64,000 nucleotides of DNA from the NCBI RefSeq assembly GCF_001202025.1, contig NZ_LGHS01000052.1:226945-290944 (forward strand), read 5' to 3'. The notes beneath the pieces were generated by a model. The model ran no database searches. It was not told the DNA's origin and worked only from the letters and a program-made list of their open reading frames with translations. Made by a program: the position numbers and the translations under genes. Shown one piece after another: positions 8,995 to 17,392 of this stretch. The DNA is from Pseudorhodobacter aquimaris. Lineage in GTDB: Bacteria > Pseudomonadota > Alphaproteobacteria > Rhodobacterales > Rhodobacteraceae. How positions within the stretch are numbered: the first letter of the stretch is position 1; the number at the start of each line of letters is the position of its first letter.

Positions 8995-10674
8995 CTATAC
9001 CTTCACCGAAACGGAATGGCGGGTCATTCGCGCCACCCCCGTCTGAATAATCACGATGGCGACCAGAACAATACCGATCACCACGAGAGAATAGGCCGCA
9101 GCCACCCCCAATCGCCCCGACCCCACCTGATTGAGGATCTGCACCGTCATCAGGTTCCAATTCGCCGAGACCAAGAAGATAGCCGCGCTGATCGCCGTCA
9201 TCGCCCGCACAAAGGCATAGACAAGCCCGGTGAAAAAGGCGGGCGCGATCAGGGGCAGCGTCACCTTGCGGAATGTGGTGACTGATCCTGCACCAAGGTT
9301 GCGCGCGGCCTCTTCTATCGACGGATCAATCTGGCGCAGCACGGCCACGCCGGACTGGATACCGACGGGCACATAGCGGAACACAAAGCATAAAACCAGA
9401 ATGGTCAGCGTACCTGTCAGCACGAAAGGCGGGCTGTTGAACGCCAGGATATAGCCGATGCCCACAACCGTCCCCGGCACAGCAAAGCTAAGGATGGCGC
9501 CGAATTCCAGCAGATCATGGCCGGGAAACCGCTGTCGCACGATCAGAAAGGCCACAACCATGCCCAGCACGCCGCTGAGGGGGGTGGTGATCAGGGCGAT
9601 GATTAGCGTGTCCGTTACCGCGTCAAAACCGACATCGAAAACATAGGCGAAATGTGCAAGCGTGGGCGCATAGTCAAAGCCCCAGACGCGGGTAAAGGCC
9701 CCGATCACGATTACCCCGTAAAACAGCGTCACAACCGCCGCAAACAGTACGACCAGCGCATAAAGCGACCATTTCACGCCGGGGCTGACGATACGCGACG
9801 CCGAGGCAGAGGGCTTGCCCGTCACGGTGACATATTGCCGTTTGCCCAGATAATAGCGCTGGATCGCAAAGGCGGTCAGCGAAGGGATAAGCAACACCAC
9901 CGCCAGCATCGCCCCGCGTGAAAGGTTGAATGATCCGGTGATCTCCAGATAGGCTTGCGGGGCCAGCATTGGAAAGGCCGCACCGGCAAGCACCAGCGGG
10001 TTGCCGAAATCCGACATGGATTCGATAAAGACAATCAAAAAGGCGCTGGCAACACCGGGCAGTGAAAGCGGAAAGGTCACCTTCCAAAACGCTTGCCAGC
10101 CCGACGCGCCGACGTTCAGGGCTGCATCCTCTAGCACCGGATTGATCGAGGATAAAACCCCGCGCAAGGATAGATAGGCAATCGGCGCGAAGGTCAGGAC
10201 TTGGCTCAAGACCACACCGTGAAAGCCGTAGATGCTGAAGTCTTGCAACCCCAGAACCTGTTTGGTGATGACGCCGTTAAAGCCGAACAGAAATAGGATC
10301 GACACCGCCGACACGAACGGCGGAGAGATGATCGGCAGCAATGTCAGGTAATGCAGAATACGCCGTCCCGGTACATCCAGCCGTGTCAGCACAAATGCCG
10401 CGATATAGCCGATCACAACGCCCAGCAGGCCGACCAGCGCGCCCACGCTCAGGCTGTTGACGATGGCGTTACGGTAAAGGCGTCGCTGGCCAAGCTGTGA
10501 GAATGTCTCCAGCGTCCAGGTGCCGCGAACCTGAAGGCTCGCGATCAGTACTTTGACCAGCGGATAGACGACGAATATCGCCACCGAGGCAAAGATCACT
10601 ACGATCAGCGCCAATAGCACCGGATCGCGCGCCAGCACCTTGATCTGGCGCGCGGATTTTGTGAACAGCGCCAT
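8995..10674 (-). CDS. Fused two-domain ABC permease (FbpB-like)
   Basis: A 559-residue inner-membrane permease made of two tandem binding-protein-dependent transport domains, about twice the length of a single permease. Each half has roughly six hydrophobic spans and an EAA-type cytoplasmic loop (LEDAALNVGASGWQAFWKV in the first half, IEEAARNLGAGSVTTFRKV in the second), the contact sites for the ATPase. This fused layout is typical of FbpB and related iron(III)/2-aminoethylphosphonate/thiamine permeases. It lies six bases after the binding-protein gene. A second paralogous fused permease occurs at 21126-22814. Confidence 0.88.
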   Translation of the reverse strand: MALFTKSARQIKVLARDPVLLALIVVIFASVAIFVVYPLVKVLIASLQVRGTWTLETFSQLGQRRLYRNAIVNSLSVGALVGLLGVVIGYIAAFVLTRLDVPGRRILHYLTLLPIISPPFVSAVSILFLFGFNGVITKQVLGLQDFSIYGFHGVVLSQVLTFAPIAYLSLRGVLSSINPVLEDAALNVGASGWQAFWKVTFPLSLPGVASAFLIVFIESMSDFGNPLVLAGAAFPMLAPQAYLEITGSFNLSRGAMLAVVLLIPSLTAFAIQRYYLGKRQYVTVTGKPSASASRIVSPGVKWSLYALVVLFAAVVTLFYGVIVIGAFTRVWGFDYAPTLAHFAYVFDVGFDAVTDTLIIALITTPLSGVLGMVVAFLIVRQRFPGHDLLEFGAILSFAVPGTVVGIGYILAFNSPPFVLTGTLTILVLCFVFRYVPVGIQSGVAVLRQIDPSIEEAARNLGAGSVTTFRKVTLPLIAPAFFTGLVYAFVRAMTAISAAIFLVSANWNLMTVQILNQVGSGRLGVAAAYSLVVIGIVLVAIVIIQTGVARMTRHSVSVKV

Positions 10675-10680
10675 GCGCCC

Positions 10681-11676
10681 CTACTGGCCCAGAACGTCGT
10701 CGGTCCAGCGATCCACCAGCCGCTGGCGGTTCTCGGACGCATAGGCCGGATCATAGGAAACCAGGTTGATCTGATCGAGCGAGGACACCCCCTCACCGGC
10801 ATTCACATCGGCGCGCACCGGCAGGAAATAGGTCTTGGCGTCGATCATCGCCTGTTGGCCCGCGGCTGAGGTCATCCAGTCCACCAGCGTCTTGGCATCA
10901 TCAAGGTTTTGCGTGCCCGCCAGTATGGACATCGCCGCCACCTCATAGCCGACTCCCTCGGAGGCAAAGACCACCTCTACCGGAAAGCCCTCATCCTTGA
11001 GTTTCAAGAACCCCGGCGTGAACTGTATCGCAAGCGGGGTTTCGCCCACGCTTAGCGCGCCCGAAGGGGCGGTGCCGCTTTGGGTATAAGTCTGGATATT
11101 GGGGTTGAGGGTTTTCATATAGTCGAAGGCAGCATCCTCGCCCATGATCTCACGCAGGGTCAGGATGACGGCATAGGCCGTGCCAGAAGATTGCGGTGAG
11201 GGCATCTGGATCAGGCCCTTATAGGCCGGATCGGACAGGTCCGCCCAAGAGGTCGGCACAGGCGCGCCGCGTTCGGCCAGAATATCGGTGCGAACCCCGA
11301 ATGCCAGCGGGTTGGTATAGATCGCATGCCAATAGCCATCGGCATCCTTGAACTGATCGGTCAGCCCGTCGGCATTGGCCGAAACATAGGCCTGCGTTAA
11401 CTCGCGTTCACGGGCAAGGATGTGGTTTTCGCTTGGCGCACCGAACCATACATCGGCCTGTGGATTATTCTTTTCGGCCTCAATCCGCGACAGCGCAGGT
11501 CCCGATGACAGGAACACCATATCCACCGCAACACCCGTGGCATCGGTAAAGGCCTTCAATATGACGGTAGAGTTTTCCTCATCAACGCTGGAATACACCG
11601 TAAGCGCCTGAGCGGAGGTTCCGCCAAGCAGTGCCAACGATGCTGAAACCGCGAGCGCGCGAATAAAAGTGTTCAT
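10681..11676 (-). CDS. Periplasmic binding protein, FbpA/AfuA-like (ABC uptake)
   Basis: A 331-residue secreted protein with a clear signal peptide cleaved after SAQA. The mature start LTVYSSVDEEN and the later segments NPQADVWFGAP and YTQSGTAPSGA fit the class-2 binding proteins that carry iron(III), hexose phosphates or small organophosphorus ligands. The paired tyrosines that bind iron in FbpA are not clearly preserved in the expected place, so iron should not be assumed. First gene of the operon; an AGGAAA site precedes the ATG. It is divergent from tctCBA. Confidence 0.82.
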   Translation of the reverse strand: MNTFIRALAVSASLALLGGTSAQALTVYSSVDEENSTVILKAFTDATGVAVDMVFLSSGPALSRIEAEKNNPQADVWFGAPSENHILARERELTQAYVSANADGLTDQFKDADGYWHAIYTNPLAFGVRTDILAERGAPVPTSWADLSDPAYKGLIQMPSPQSSGTAYAVILTLREIMGEDAAFDYMKTLNPNIQTYTQSGTAPSGALSVGETPLAIQFTPGFLKLKDEGFPVEVVFASEGVGYEVAAMSILAGTQNLDDAKTLVDWMTSAAGQQAMIDAKTYFLPVRADVNAGEGVSSLDQINLVSYDPAYASENRQRLVDRWTDDVLGQ

Positions 11677-11694
11677 TTTCCTTGCCTCCCCAAG

Positions 11695-11712
11695 TGCAGC
11701 GTTTTTGCTGCA
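11695..11712. promoter_or_regulatory. Perfect inverted repeat in the leader of the binding-protein gene
   Basis: TGCAGC, six bases, GCTGCA: a perfect six-base inverted repeat about 20 bases upstream of the binding-protein start at 11676. It lies in the 225-base divergent region that must hold the promoters of both the ABC operon and tctC. It could be an operator or an mRNA hairpin. Function is not shown. Confidence 0.3.
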
Positions 11713-11901
11713 TAACGTATCCGCTAACCGATGTTAGAGGTTCACGACACGCAGTCAACTGTCCCCACACAGCCCACGATCAGCCCCGTATACGCCAAGT
11801 GATTTTAAGCGCAGGCATCGGCTTGCCATATGATGTGTTTTCGACGATCTTGCGCGGCACAGCATTTCTTTGGTGCCACATTATTTTCGGGGGAAACAGA
11901 T

Positions 11902-12882
11902 ATGACCATTTCGCGCCGCGCAGCCCTTATCGGTGCTGCCGTTCTAACGTTTGCAACACCTGCTTTGGCGCAAGACGCTGCATGGCCAAGCAAGCCGCTG
12001 CACACTTTTGTGGGCTTTCCTGCTGGGTCGTCGCCGGATCTTTTGGCGCGCATCGTGACTGACCCCTTGGCCGCCACATTGGGCCAGCCGATCGTGATCG
12101 AGAACAAGCCCGGTGCCGGCGGTGTGATCGGCATCCAGCAAATGCTGAACGCCAAGGATCAGGACTATACCTTTGGCACCACGATCAATGGTCCGATGAC
12201 AACCGCACCGCGTCTGGTGCCGGATCTTGGCTATGACGTTGCGGCGGATGTGGCCCCTGTTGCCTTGATCGCAACCTCGCCGCTGGTTCTTGTGGTTGCT
12301 GCCGATTTTGTGGCCGACGATCTGGCAGGTTTTGTTACCGCCGCCGGAGCAGAGCCAGAGGTGGTAAGCTATGGTTCGGTTGGCAAAGGGTCCGGCGCGC
12401 ATCTGACCGCCGAGCTGTTCTCGGATCGTGCGGGCGTTGAGATGTTGCACATCCCCTACACCTCCTATGCCGAGGTGACGACAGCGATCATCGGGCATGA
12501 GATCGACTCCGGCTTTATGGCGCCATCGGCGGCCATGCAGTATGTCGAGGCAGGCACGCTGAAGATCCTTGGCATTACCTCACAGGTGCCCTTCGATCAG
12601 GCGCCGGGTGTGCCTGTTATGGCCGGTCAGGCCGGGCTTCCTGATGATTTCCGGGCCGAGCTGTGGAACGCTTTCATCGCGCCGGCCGGAACGGATGAGG
12701 CGATCATCAACAAGCTGAACGCCGACATCAACGTGATCCTTGCCGATCCTGCCGTGCAAAAGCGTCTGGCGGATATGGGCTGGCAGGTTGCGGGCGGCAC
12801 GGCGGCCGAACTGCAACAGCGGATCGTCGAAGACACCGAGATCTGGGGCGCTGTTCTTGACCGGATCGACGCGAAAAACTGA
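11902..12882 (+). CDS. tctC: TctC/Bug-family periplasmic solute-binding protein
   Basis: A 326-residue binding protein of the tripartite tricarboxylate transporter (TTT) family. The ATG at 11902 gives a signal peptide (MTISRRAALIGAAVLTFATPALAQ region, cleaved after ALA). The mature protein opens with WPSKPLHTFVGFPAGSSPD and has the VIENKPGAGG motif of Bug proteins. It should catch a carboxylate in the periplasm and hand it to TctAB, whose genes follow three bases downstream. Ligands of the family range from citrate to aromatic and nicotinic acids; none can be assigned here. Confidence 0.88.
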   Translation: MTISRRAALIGAAVLTFATPALAQDAAWPSKPLHTFVGFPAGSSPDLLARIVTDPLAATLGQPIVIENKPGAGGVIGIQQMLNAKDQDYTFGTTINGPMTTAPRLVPDLGYDVAADVAPVALIATSPLVLVVAADFVADDLAGFVTAAGAEPEVVSYGSVGKGSGAHLTAELFSDRAGVEMLHIPYTSYAEVTTAIIGHEIDSGFMAPSAAMQYVEAGTLKILGITSQVPFDQAPGVPVMAGQAGLPDDFRAELWNAFIAPAGTDEAIINKLNADINVILADPAVQKRLADMGWQVAGGTAAELQQRIVEDTEIWGAVLDRIDAKN

Positions 12883-12885
12883 TCT

Positions 12886-13326
12886 ATGAAGCGTGATATC
12901 CCTGATCTGGCCGGTGGTGCCATTCTGGCCGCCATCGGCCTGTTCATCGTGATTTATGCGGCGGTTCATTATGATATGGGCTCTGTCAGGCGCATGGGGC
13001 CGGGGTTTTTTCCCGCCATGCTTGGTGGTGTGCTGGCGGTTCTTGGTTTGGTGATCGCCGTTCCCGCCTGGATGCGGGCAGGGCAGGAAACCCCGATCGC
13101 ATGGAAAGACGCGCTTGCCGTTCTGGTGGCGCTTCTTGTCTTTGCGGCGGGGGTAGAGCGTGGCGGGCTGGTGCCGGTGACGGTGGCAACGGTCCTGATC
13201 GCCTCCATCGCGGCGCCGGATCGCAGGCTTGGCTGGCGGGTTTTGCTGGCGGTGGTTGTCACCTTGCTGTCGGTTTTGGTATTTCACTATGGGTTGCGGA
13301 TGACCGTTCCGCTATGGCCGTCGTAA
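12886..13326 (+). CDS. tctB: TctB, small membrane subunit of TTT transporter
   Basis: A 146-residue protein with four predicted membrane spans, the size and layout of TctB. The MGPGFFPAMLGGVLAVLGLV segment around residues 36-55 is the characteristic family stretch (R.GPGFFP). It sits three bases after tctC and 16 before tctA, so the three form one operon. TctB is needed for transport but its exact role in the complex is unclear. Confidence 0.87.
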   Translation: MKRDIPDLAGGAILAAIGLFIVIYAAVHYDMGSVRRMGPGFFPAMLGGVLAVLGLVIAVPAWMRAGQETPIAWKDALAVLVALLVFAAGVERGGLVPVTVATVLIASIAAPDRRLGWRVLLAVVVTLLSVLVFHYGLRMTVPLWPS

Positions 13327-13342
13327 TCATAAGGGGCCGGGC

Positions 13343-14833
13343 ATGAGCGGTTGGGAAGGTTTTCTGCACGGGCTAAGTGTTGCGTTGCAACCGGAGGTCT
13401 TGATCTATTGCGTGTTCGGCGTGGTGCTGGGCACATTTGTCGGCGTTTTGCCGGGGATTGGTGCAATGGCGACGATCTCTCTTTTGTTGCCGATCACCTA
13501 TTACCTTAGCCCAGAGGCCGCGCTGATCATGCTGGCAGGGGTTTATTATGGCTCGCAATATGGCGGTGCGGTGGCCTCTATTCTGCTGCGCTTGCCGGGG
13601 ACGCCGCAATCGGCGGTGACCACGCTTGACGGCTATCCATTGGCACAGCAGGGGCGGGCGGGGGTTGCGTTGTTCACCTCGATGACCTCCAGCTTTTTGG
13701 GGTCCTTCTTTGGCATCTGTGTTTTGATCGTGTTGTCAGGGTTTTTGTCGCGTGCGGCGACGGCCTTTGGCGCGGCTGATTATGCGGCGATGATGATCCT
13801 TGGCCTTGTCGCGGCCTCGACCATCGGGGCAAAGCATCCGGCCAAGGGGCTTGCCATGGTTGTGCTGGGATTGATCCTTGGCTGTGTCGGGACGGATGTG
13901 AATTCCGGCGCGCAACGTTTCACCTTTGGTCAGGCAGAGCTGATGGACGGTGTGAACCTTGTCGCTTTGGCGATGGGGCTGTTTGGCGTGGCCGAGGTTA
14001 TCGCCAATATTCAGGTGGCTGAACGTACCGGCGTGCCGCGCCGCATTGCGATGCGCGATCTGTTGCCCCGCCGCGAAGAGTTGAAACGCATCCCCTTTCC
14101 GGCCCTGCGCGGCGCCAGCCTTGGCAGCTTTTTCGGCGCACTTCCGGGGACAGGTTCCACCATCTCGTCTTTTCTTGCCTATGCGACGGAGCGCCGTATC
14201 TCACGCCATCCCGAAAAGTTCGGCAATGGCGCGGTTGAAGGTGTAGCAGGCCCCGAGGCCGCCAATAACGCCGCCGCCATCAGCGCCTTTGTGCCAACGT
14301 TGACGTTGGGCATCCCCGGCGATCCGATCATGGCCTTGATGCTGGGCGCGCTGGTTATTCACGGTGTGCAGCCCGGCCCGCTGATGCTGGAGGCGCGACC
14401 GGATATGTTTTGGGGGCTGATCGCCAGCTTTGGTATCGGGAACCTGTTGTTGCTGATCCTGAACCTGCCGCTGATCGGTATCTGGGTGTCGATGTTGCGC
14501 ATCCCGTTCCGCTGGCTTTATCCCGCGATCCTGATCTTTGTATGTCTCGGGGTTTATTCGGTACGAGGCGCGCCTTTTGATATTTTTGCCGTCGCGCTGA
14601 TCGGGGCGATTGGTTACGCGCTGTCGCTGGCGCGGTTCAATCCGGCGCTGCTGCTGTTGGGATTTGTCTTGGGTCCGTTGATTGAAACCAACCTGCGCAG
14701 GGCGTTGTTGATTTCCCGCGGTGATCCGATGATTTTTCTGGAGCGCCCGATTTCAGCTGCTTTTGTGGCGGCGATTGCGGCGTTGATATTGGTGTCCGTG
14801 GTGCAATCCCTGCGGCGTGTGCGACCAGCCTGA
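13343..14833 (+). CDS. tctA: TctA, large membrane subunit of TTT transporter
   Basis: A 496-residue polytopic inner-membrane protein with about 11-12 hydrophobic spans, the transport channel of the TTT system. Family motifs are visible: LGTFVGVLPGIGAM near residue 27, YYGSQYGGAVASILL near 72, and FFGALPGTGSTISSFLAY near 262; the repeated PG motifs reflect an internal duplication. Uptake is thought to be driven by the proton or sodium gradient. The stop overlaps a hairpin that may end the transcript. Confidence 0.92.
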   Translation: MSGWEGFLHGLSVALQPEVLIYCVFGVVLGTFVGVLPGIGAMATISLLLPITYYLSPEAALIMLAGVYYGSQYGGAVASILLRLPGTPQSAVTTLDGYPLAQQGRAGVALFTSMTSSFLGSFFGICVLIVLSGFLSRAATAFGAADYAAMMILGLVAASTIGAKHPAKGLAMVVLGLILGCVGTDVNSGAQRFTFGQAELMDGVNLVALAMGLFGVAEVIANIQVAERTGVPRRIAMRDLLPRREELKRIPFPALRGASLGSFFGALPGTGSTISSFLAYATERRISRHPEKFGNGAVEGVAGPEAANNAAAISAFVPTLTLGIPGDPIMALMLGALVIHGVQPGPLMLEARPDMFWGLIASFGIGNLLLLILNLPLIGIWVSMLRIPFRWLYPAILIFVCLGVYSVRGAPFDIFAVALIGAIGYALSLARFNPALLLLGFVLGPLIETNLRRALLISRGDPMIFLERPISAAFVAAIAALILVSVVQSLRRVRPA

Positions 14834-14856
14834 GGGCCGGTCGCGCAGATCTTTTC
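14821..14856 (+). terminator. Likely intrinsic terminator after tctA
   Basis: A ten-base stem with one mismatch (GCGACCAGCC at 14821 pairing with GGCCGGTCGC at 14835) is followed by CAGATCTTTTCTT. It overlaps the tctA stop and separates it from the convergent alcohol dehydrogenase gene. Confidence 0.5.
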
Positions 14857-16002
14857 TTACAGGCAATCCTCGATCAGCTTGCGGGTATTTTCCGCCGTCA
14901 TAGTGATCGGGTTGCCGCCGGTGCTTGGGTCGGCCAATGCGTCCTTGACCAGACGGTCGATGTCAGGATCCTTGACGCCCAATTCGGTCAGCGTTTTCGG
15001 GATCGCCATTGACGCATTCAGATCATCGACAAAGGCACAGAACCCGTCAAAGCCCCCGGCAATGCCAAGATAGGCCGAGGCTGCACCAAAACGCTCTGCG
15101 ATGGCGCTGCGGTTGAATTGCAGAACGGCGGGCATGCAGACCGCATTCGTGGTGCCATGATGGGTGTGATAGATCGCGCCGATCGGGTGCGAAATCGCAT
15201 GGATCGCCCCCAGCCCTTTCTGGAACGCGGTAGAGCCCATGGCAGCCGCGCTCATCACATGGCTGCGTGCCTCAAGATCGGTGCCATCGGCATAGGCGCG
15301 GGGCAGGTAATCCTTGACCAGACGCATCCCTTCCAGCGCGATGCCTTGGGACATCGGGTGGTAATGCGGTGATGAATAGGCCTCAACGCAATGGGCAAAG
15401 GCATCCAGACCGGTGCCGGCGGTGATGAACTTGGGCATGCCGACGGTCAGCTCGGGGTCGCAGATGACTTGGACGGGCAGCATCTTGGGGTGGAAGATGA
15501 TCTTCTTTTCATTTGTTGCCGAATTGGAGATGACGCTGGCGCGGCCCACCTCGGATCCGGTTCCGGCGGTTGTCGGTATGGCCACAACCGGATGGATGCC
15601 GTCAGGATCGGCGCGGGTCCACCAATCGCCGACATCCTCAAAATCCCACAGCGGGCGGGTTTGTCCGGCCATGAAGGCCAGCACCTTGGCCAGATCGAGC
15701 CCCGATCCGCCGCCAAAGGCGATCACGCCATCGTAACCGCCATCACGATAGAATTTCAGCCCGACCTCGACGTTCTTGTCCGAGGGGTTCGGATCAACAT
15801 CCGAGAACATATCGTCACACAGACCGGCATCCTTCAGGATTGCCCGCGTCTTGGCCGTGATGTCCATGCCGGCAAGACCCTTGTCGGTCACCAGAAGCGG
15901 CTTGGTGATGCCAGCGGCACGGCAGGCCTCGGCGATCTCGGTAATGCGGCCGGCACCAAAACGGATTGCTGTCGGGTAGGACCAGTTTCCTATGAGTTTC
16001 AT
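14857..16002 (-). CDS. Iron-containing (type III) alcohol dehydrogenase
   Basis: A 381-residue NAD(P)-dependent dehydrogenase. The start at 16002 overlaps the stop of the aldehyde dehydrogenase gene by four bases; more upstream sequence in frame lies inside that gene. The nucleotide site GGGSGLDLAK (about residue 97) and metal ligands in GLDAFAHCVEAY and in HAISHPIGAIYHTHHG are those of the iron-ADH family. It is the last gene of a nine-gene minus-strand operon. In that context I infer that it oxidises a hydroxyl group on a gamma-glutamylated intermediate to an aldehyde, feeding the dehydrogenase encoded just upstream. The substrate is not shown by sequence. Confidence 0.88.
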   Translation of the reverse strand: MKLIGNWSYPTAIRFGAGRITEIAEACRAAGITKPLLVTDKGLAGMDITAKTRAILKDAGLCDDMFSDVDPNPSDKNVEVGLKFYRDGGYDGVIAFGGGSGLDLAKVLAFMAGQTRPLWDFEDVGDWWTRADPDGIHPVVAIPTTAGTGSEVGRASVISNSATNEKKIIFHPKMLPVQVICDPELTVGMPKFITAGTGLDAFAHCVEAYSSPHYHPMSQGIALEGMRLVKDYLPRAYADGTDLEARSHVMSAAAMGSTAFQKGLGAIHAISHPIGAIYHTHHGTTNAVCMPAVLQFNRSAIAERFGAASAYLGIAGGFDGFCAFVDDLNASMAIPKTLTELGVKDPDIDRLVKDALADPSTGGNPITMTAENTRKLIEDCL

Positions 16003-17381
16003 GACGTAGCTTTCTTGAGGTGGTATGATTTTGGACGTGTAAGGTTGTGATAGCCGATCAGCGACAGACCGCCGCCGCGCCCGGTACTTTTGCATCCCGT
16101 CCAGCACAGGCCGGGATCGAGGTAATCGGCACGGTTCATGAACACCGTCCCTGTCTCAATCTGGTCACCGACCGCTTGCGCCCTGTCGATGTCCTTGGTC
16201 CAGAGAGAGGCCGTCAATCCGAACTGGCTGTCATTCATCAGGCGGATGGCCTCGGCGTCATCCTTGACGGGCATGATGCCGACAACGGGGCCAAAGCTCT
16301 CATCGCGCATGACGCGCATGTCATGGGTGACATTGGTCAGGATTTGCGGCGTCAGATAGGCGCCGCCGTCATCTTCGGCAAAAGGGTCGATATGCGCCTT
16401 GGCGCCTGCCGCCACGGCCTCATCGATCTGGGCGCGCACCTCGGTGGCAAAGCGCAGGTTGGCCATCGGGCCGATCGTGGTGTCCTGATCCAGCGGATTG
16501 CCCAGCTTGTAGCCGTTCACAATGGCCACGGCCTTGGCAACGAAATCGTCAAACAGGCTTTCATGCACATAGATCCGCTCAATCCCGCAGCAGCATTGCC
16601 CCGAGTTGAACATCGCGCCATCGATCAGCGTCTCAACCGCCGCGTCAAAATCGGCATCCTCCATCACATAGCCGGGATCTTTGCCGCCCAGTTCTGTGCC
16701 GACGCCGGTAAAGGTGCCGGCCGCGGCGCGCTCCATCGCCTGACCGCCACCGACCGAGCCGGTGAAATTGACGAAATCAAACGCATTCCCCGCAATCAGG
16801 TCATTTGTGGTATCATGGGACAGATAGAGGTTCTGGAACACATCCGCAGGAATGCCCGCCGTATGAAAGGCCTCTGCCATACGCTCACCCACCAAAAGGG
16901 TTTGGGTGGCATGTTTCAACATCACGACATTGCCCGCGATAAGCGCAGGGGCCACGGTGTTGATCGCCGTCATATAGGGATAGTTCCATGGAGCGACGAC
17001 AAAAACCACACCATGCGGCAGGCGTTTGATGTAGCGTTTGAACTGCGCATCCTCACCCACAAGGATATCGGCCAGCGCCTCTTTTGCGATGTCGGCCATA
17101 TAGGAGGCACGTTCCTTGAAGCCGCCGAATTCGCCGCCATAGCGCACGGGACGGCCCATCATCTGTGCCAGCTCTGGCACGATCTGGTCGTTCATGTCAC
17201 CGACCGCCGCAACCGCCGCCATGACCAGCGCGATGCGGTCCTCCATCGGGCGCGCGGCCCAGGCTTTTTGCGCAGCCCTTGCACGATCAACGGCCGCACG
17301 GGCCTCATCGATAGACAATGTCTGGCGCGTGGCAAACACCGATCCATCAATCGGCGAGATACATTTAAGTGTTTCAGTCAT
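15999..17381 (-). CDS. NAD(P)-dependent aldehyde dehydrogenase
   Basis: A 460-residue ALDH-superfamily enzyme. The conserved VAPWNYP, the active-site glutamate in TELGGKDP (about residue 230) and the catalytic cysteine in NSGQCCCG (about 263) are present. The length is slightly short for the family (usually 470-500) but no domain is missing. It overlaps the downstream alcohol dehydrogenase by four bases and lies 11 bases after the glutamine-synthetase-like gene. It probably turns the aldehyde made by the alcohol dehydrogenase into an acid; PuuC-type enzymes do this on gamma-glutamyl aldehydes, and that parallel is inference. Confidence 0.88.
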   Translation of the reverse strand: MTETLKCISPIDGSVFATRQTLSIDEARAAVDRARAAQKAWAARPMEDRIALVMAAVAAVGDMNDQIVPELAQMMGRPVRYGGEFGGFKERASYMADIAKEALADILVGEDAQFKRYIKRLPHGVVFVVAPWNYPYMTAINTVAPALIAGNVVMLKHATQTLLVGERMAEAFHTAGIPADVFQNLYLSHDTTNDLIAGNAFDFVNFTGSVGGGQAMERAAAGTFTGVGTELGGKDPGYVMEDADFDAAVETLIDGAMFNSGQCCCGIERIYVHESLFDDFVAKAVAIVNGYKLGNPLDQDTTIGPMANLRFATEVRAQIDEAVAAGAKAHIDPFAEDDGGAYLTPQILTNVTHDMRVMRDESFGPVVGIMPVKDDAEAIRLMNDSQFGLTASLWTKDIDRAQAVGDQIETGTVFMNRADYLDPGLCWTGCKSTGRGGGLSLIGYHNLTRPKSYHLKKATS

Positions 17382-17392
17382 GTTAGCCTCAT

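Noticed and set aside
10681..11676. Firm call as an iron(III)-binding FbpA
   Set aside because: Fold and operon fit, but the tyrosine pair for iron is not clearly visible, so only a general uptake role is stated.
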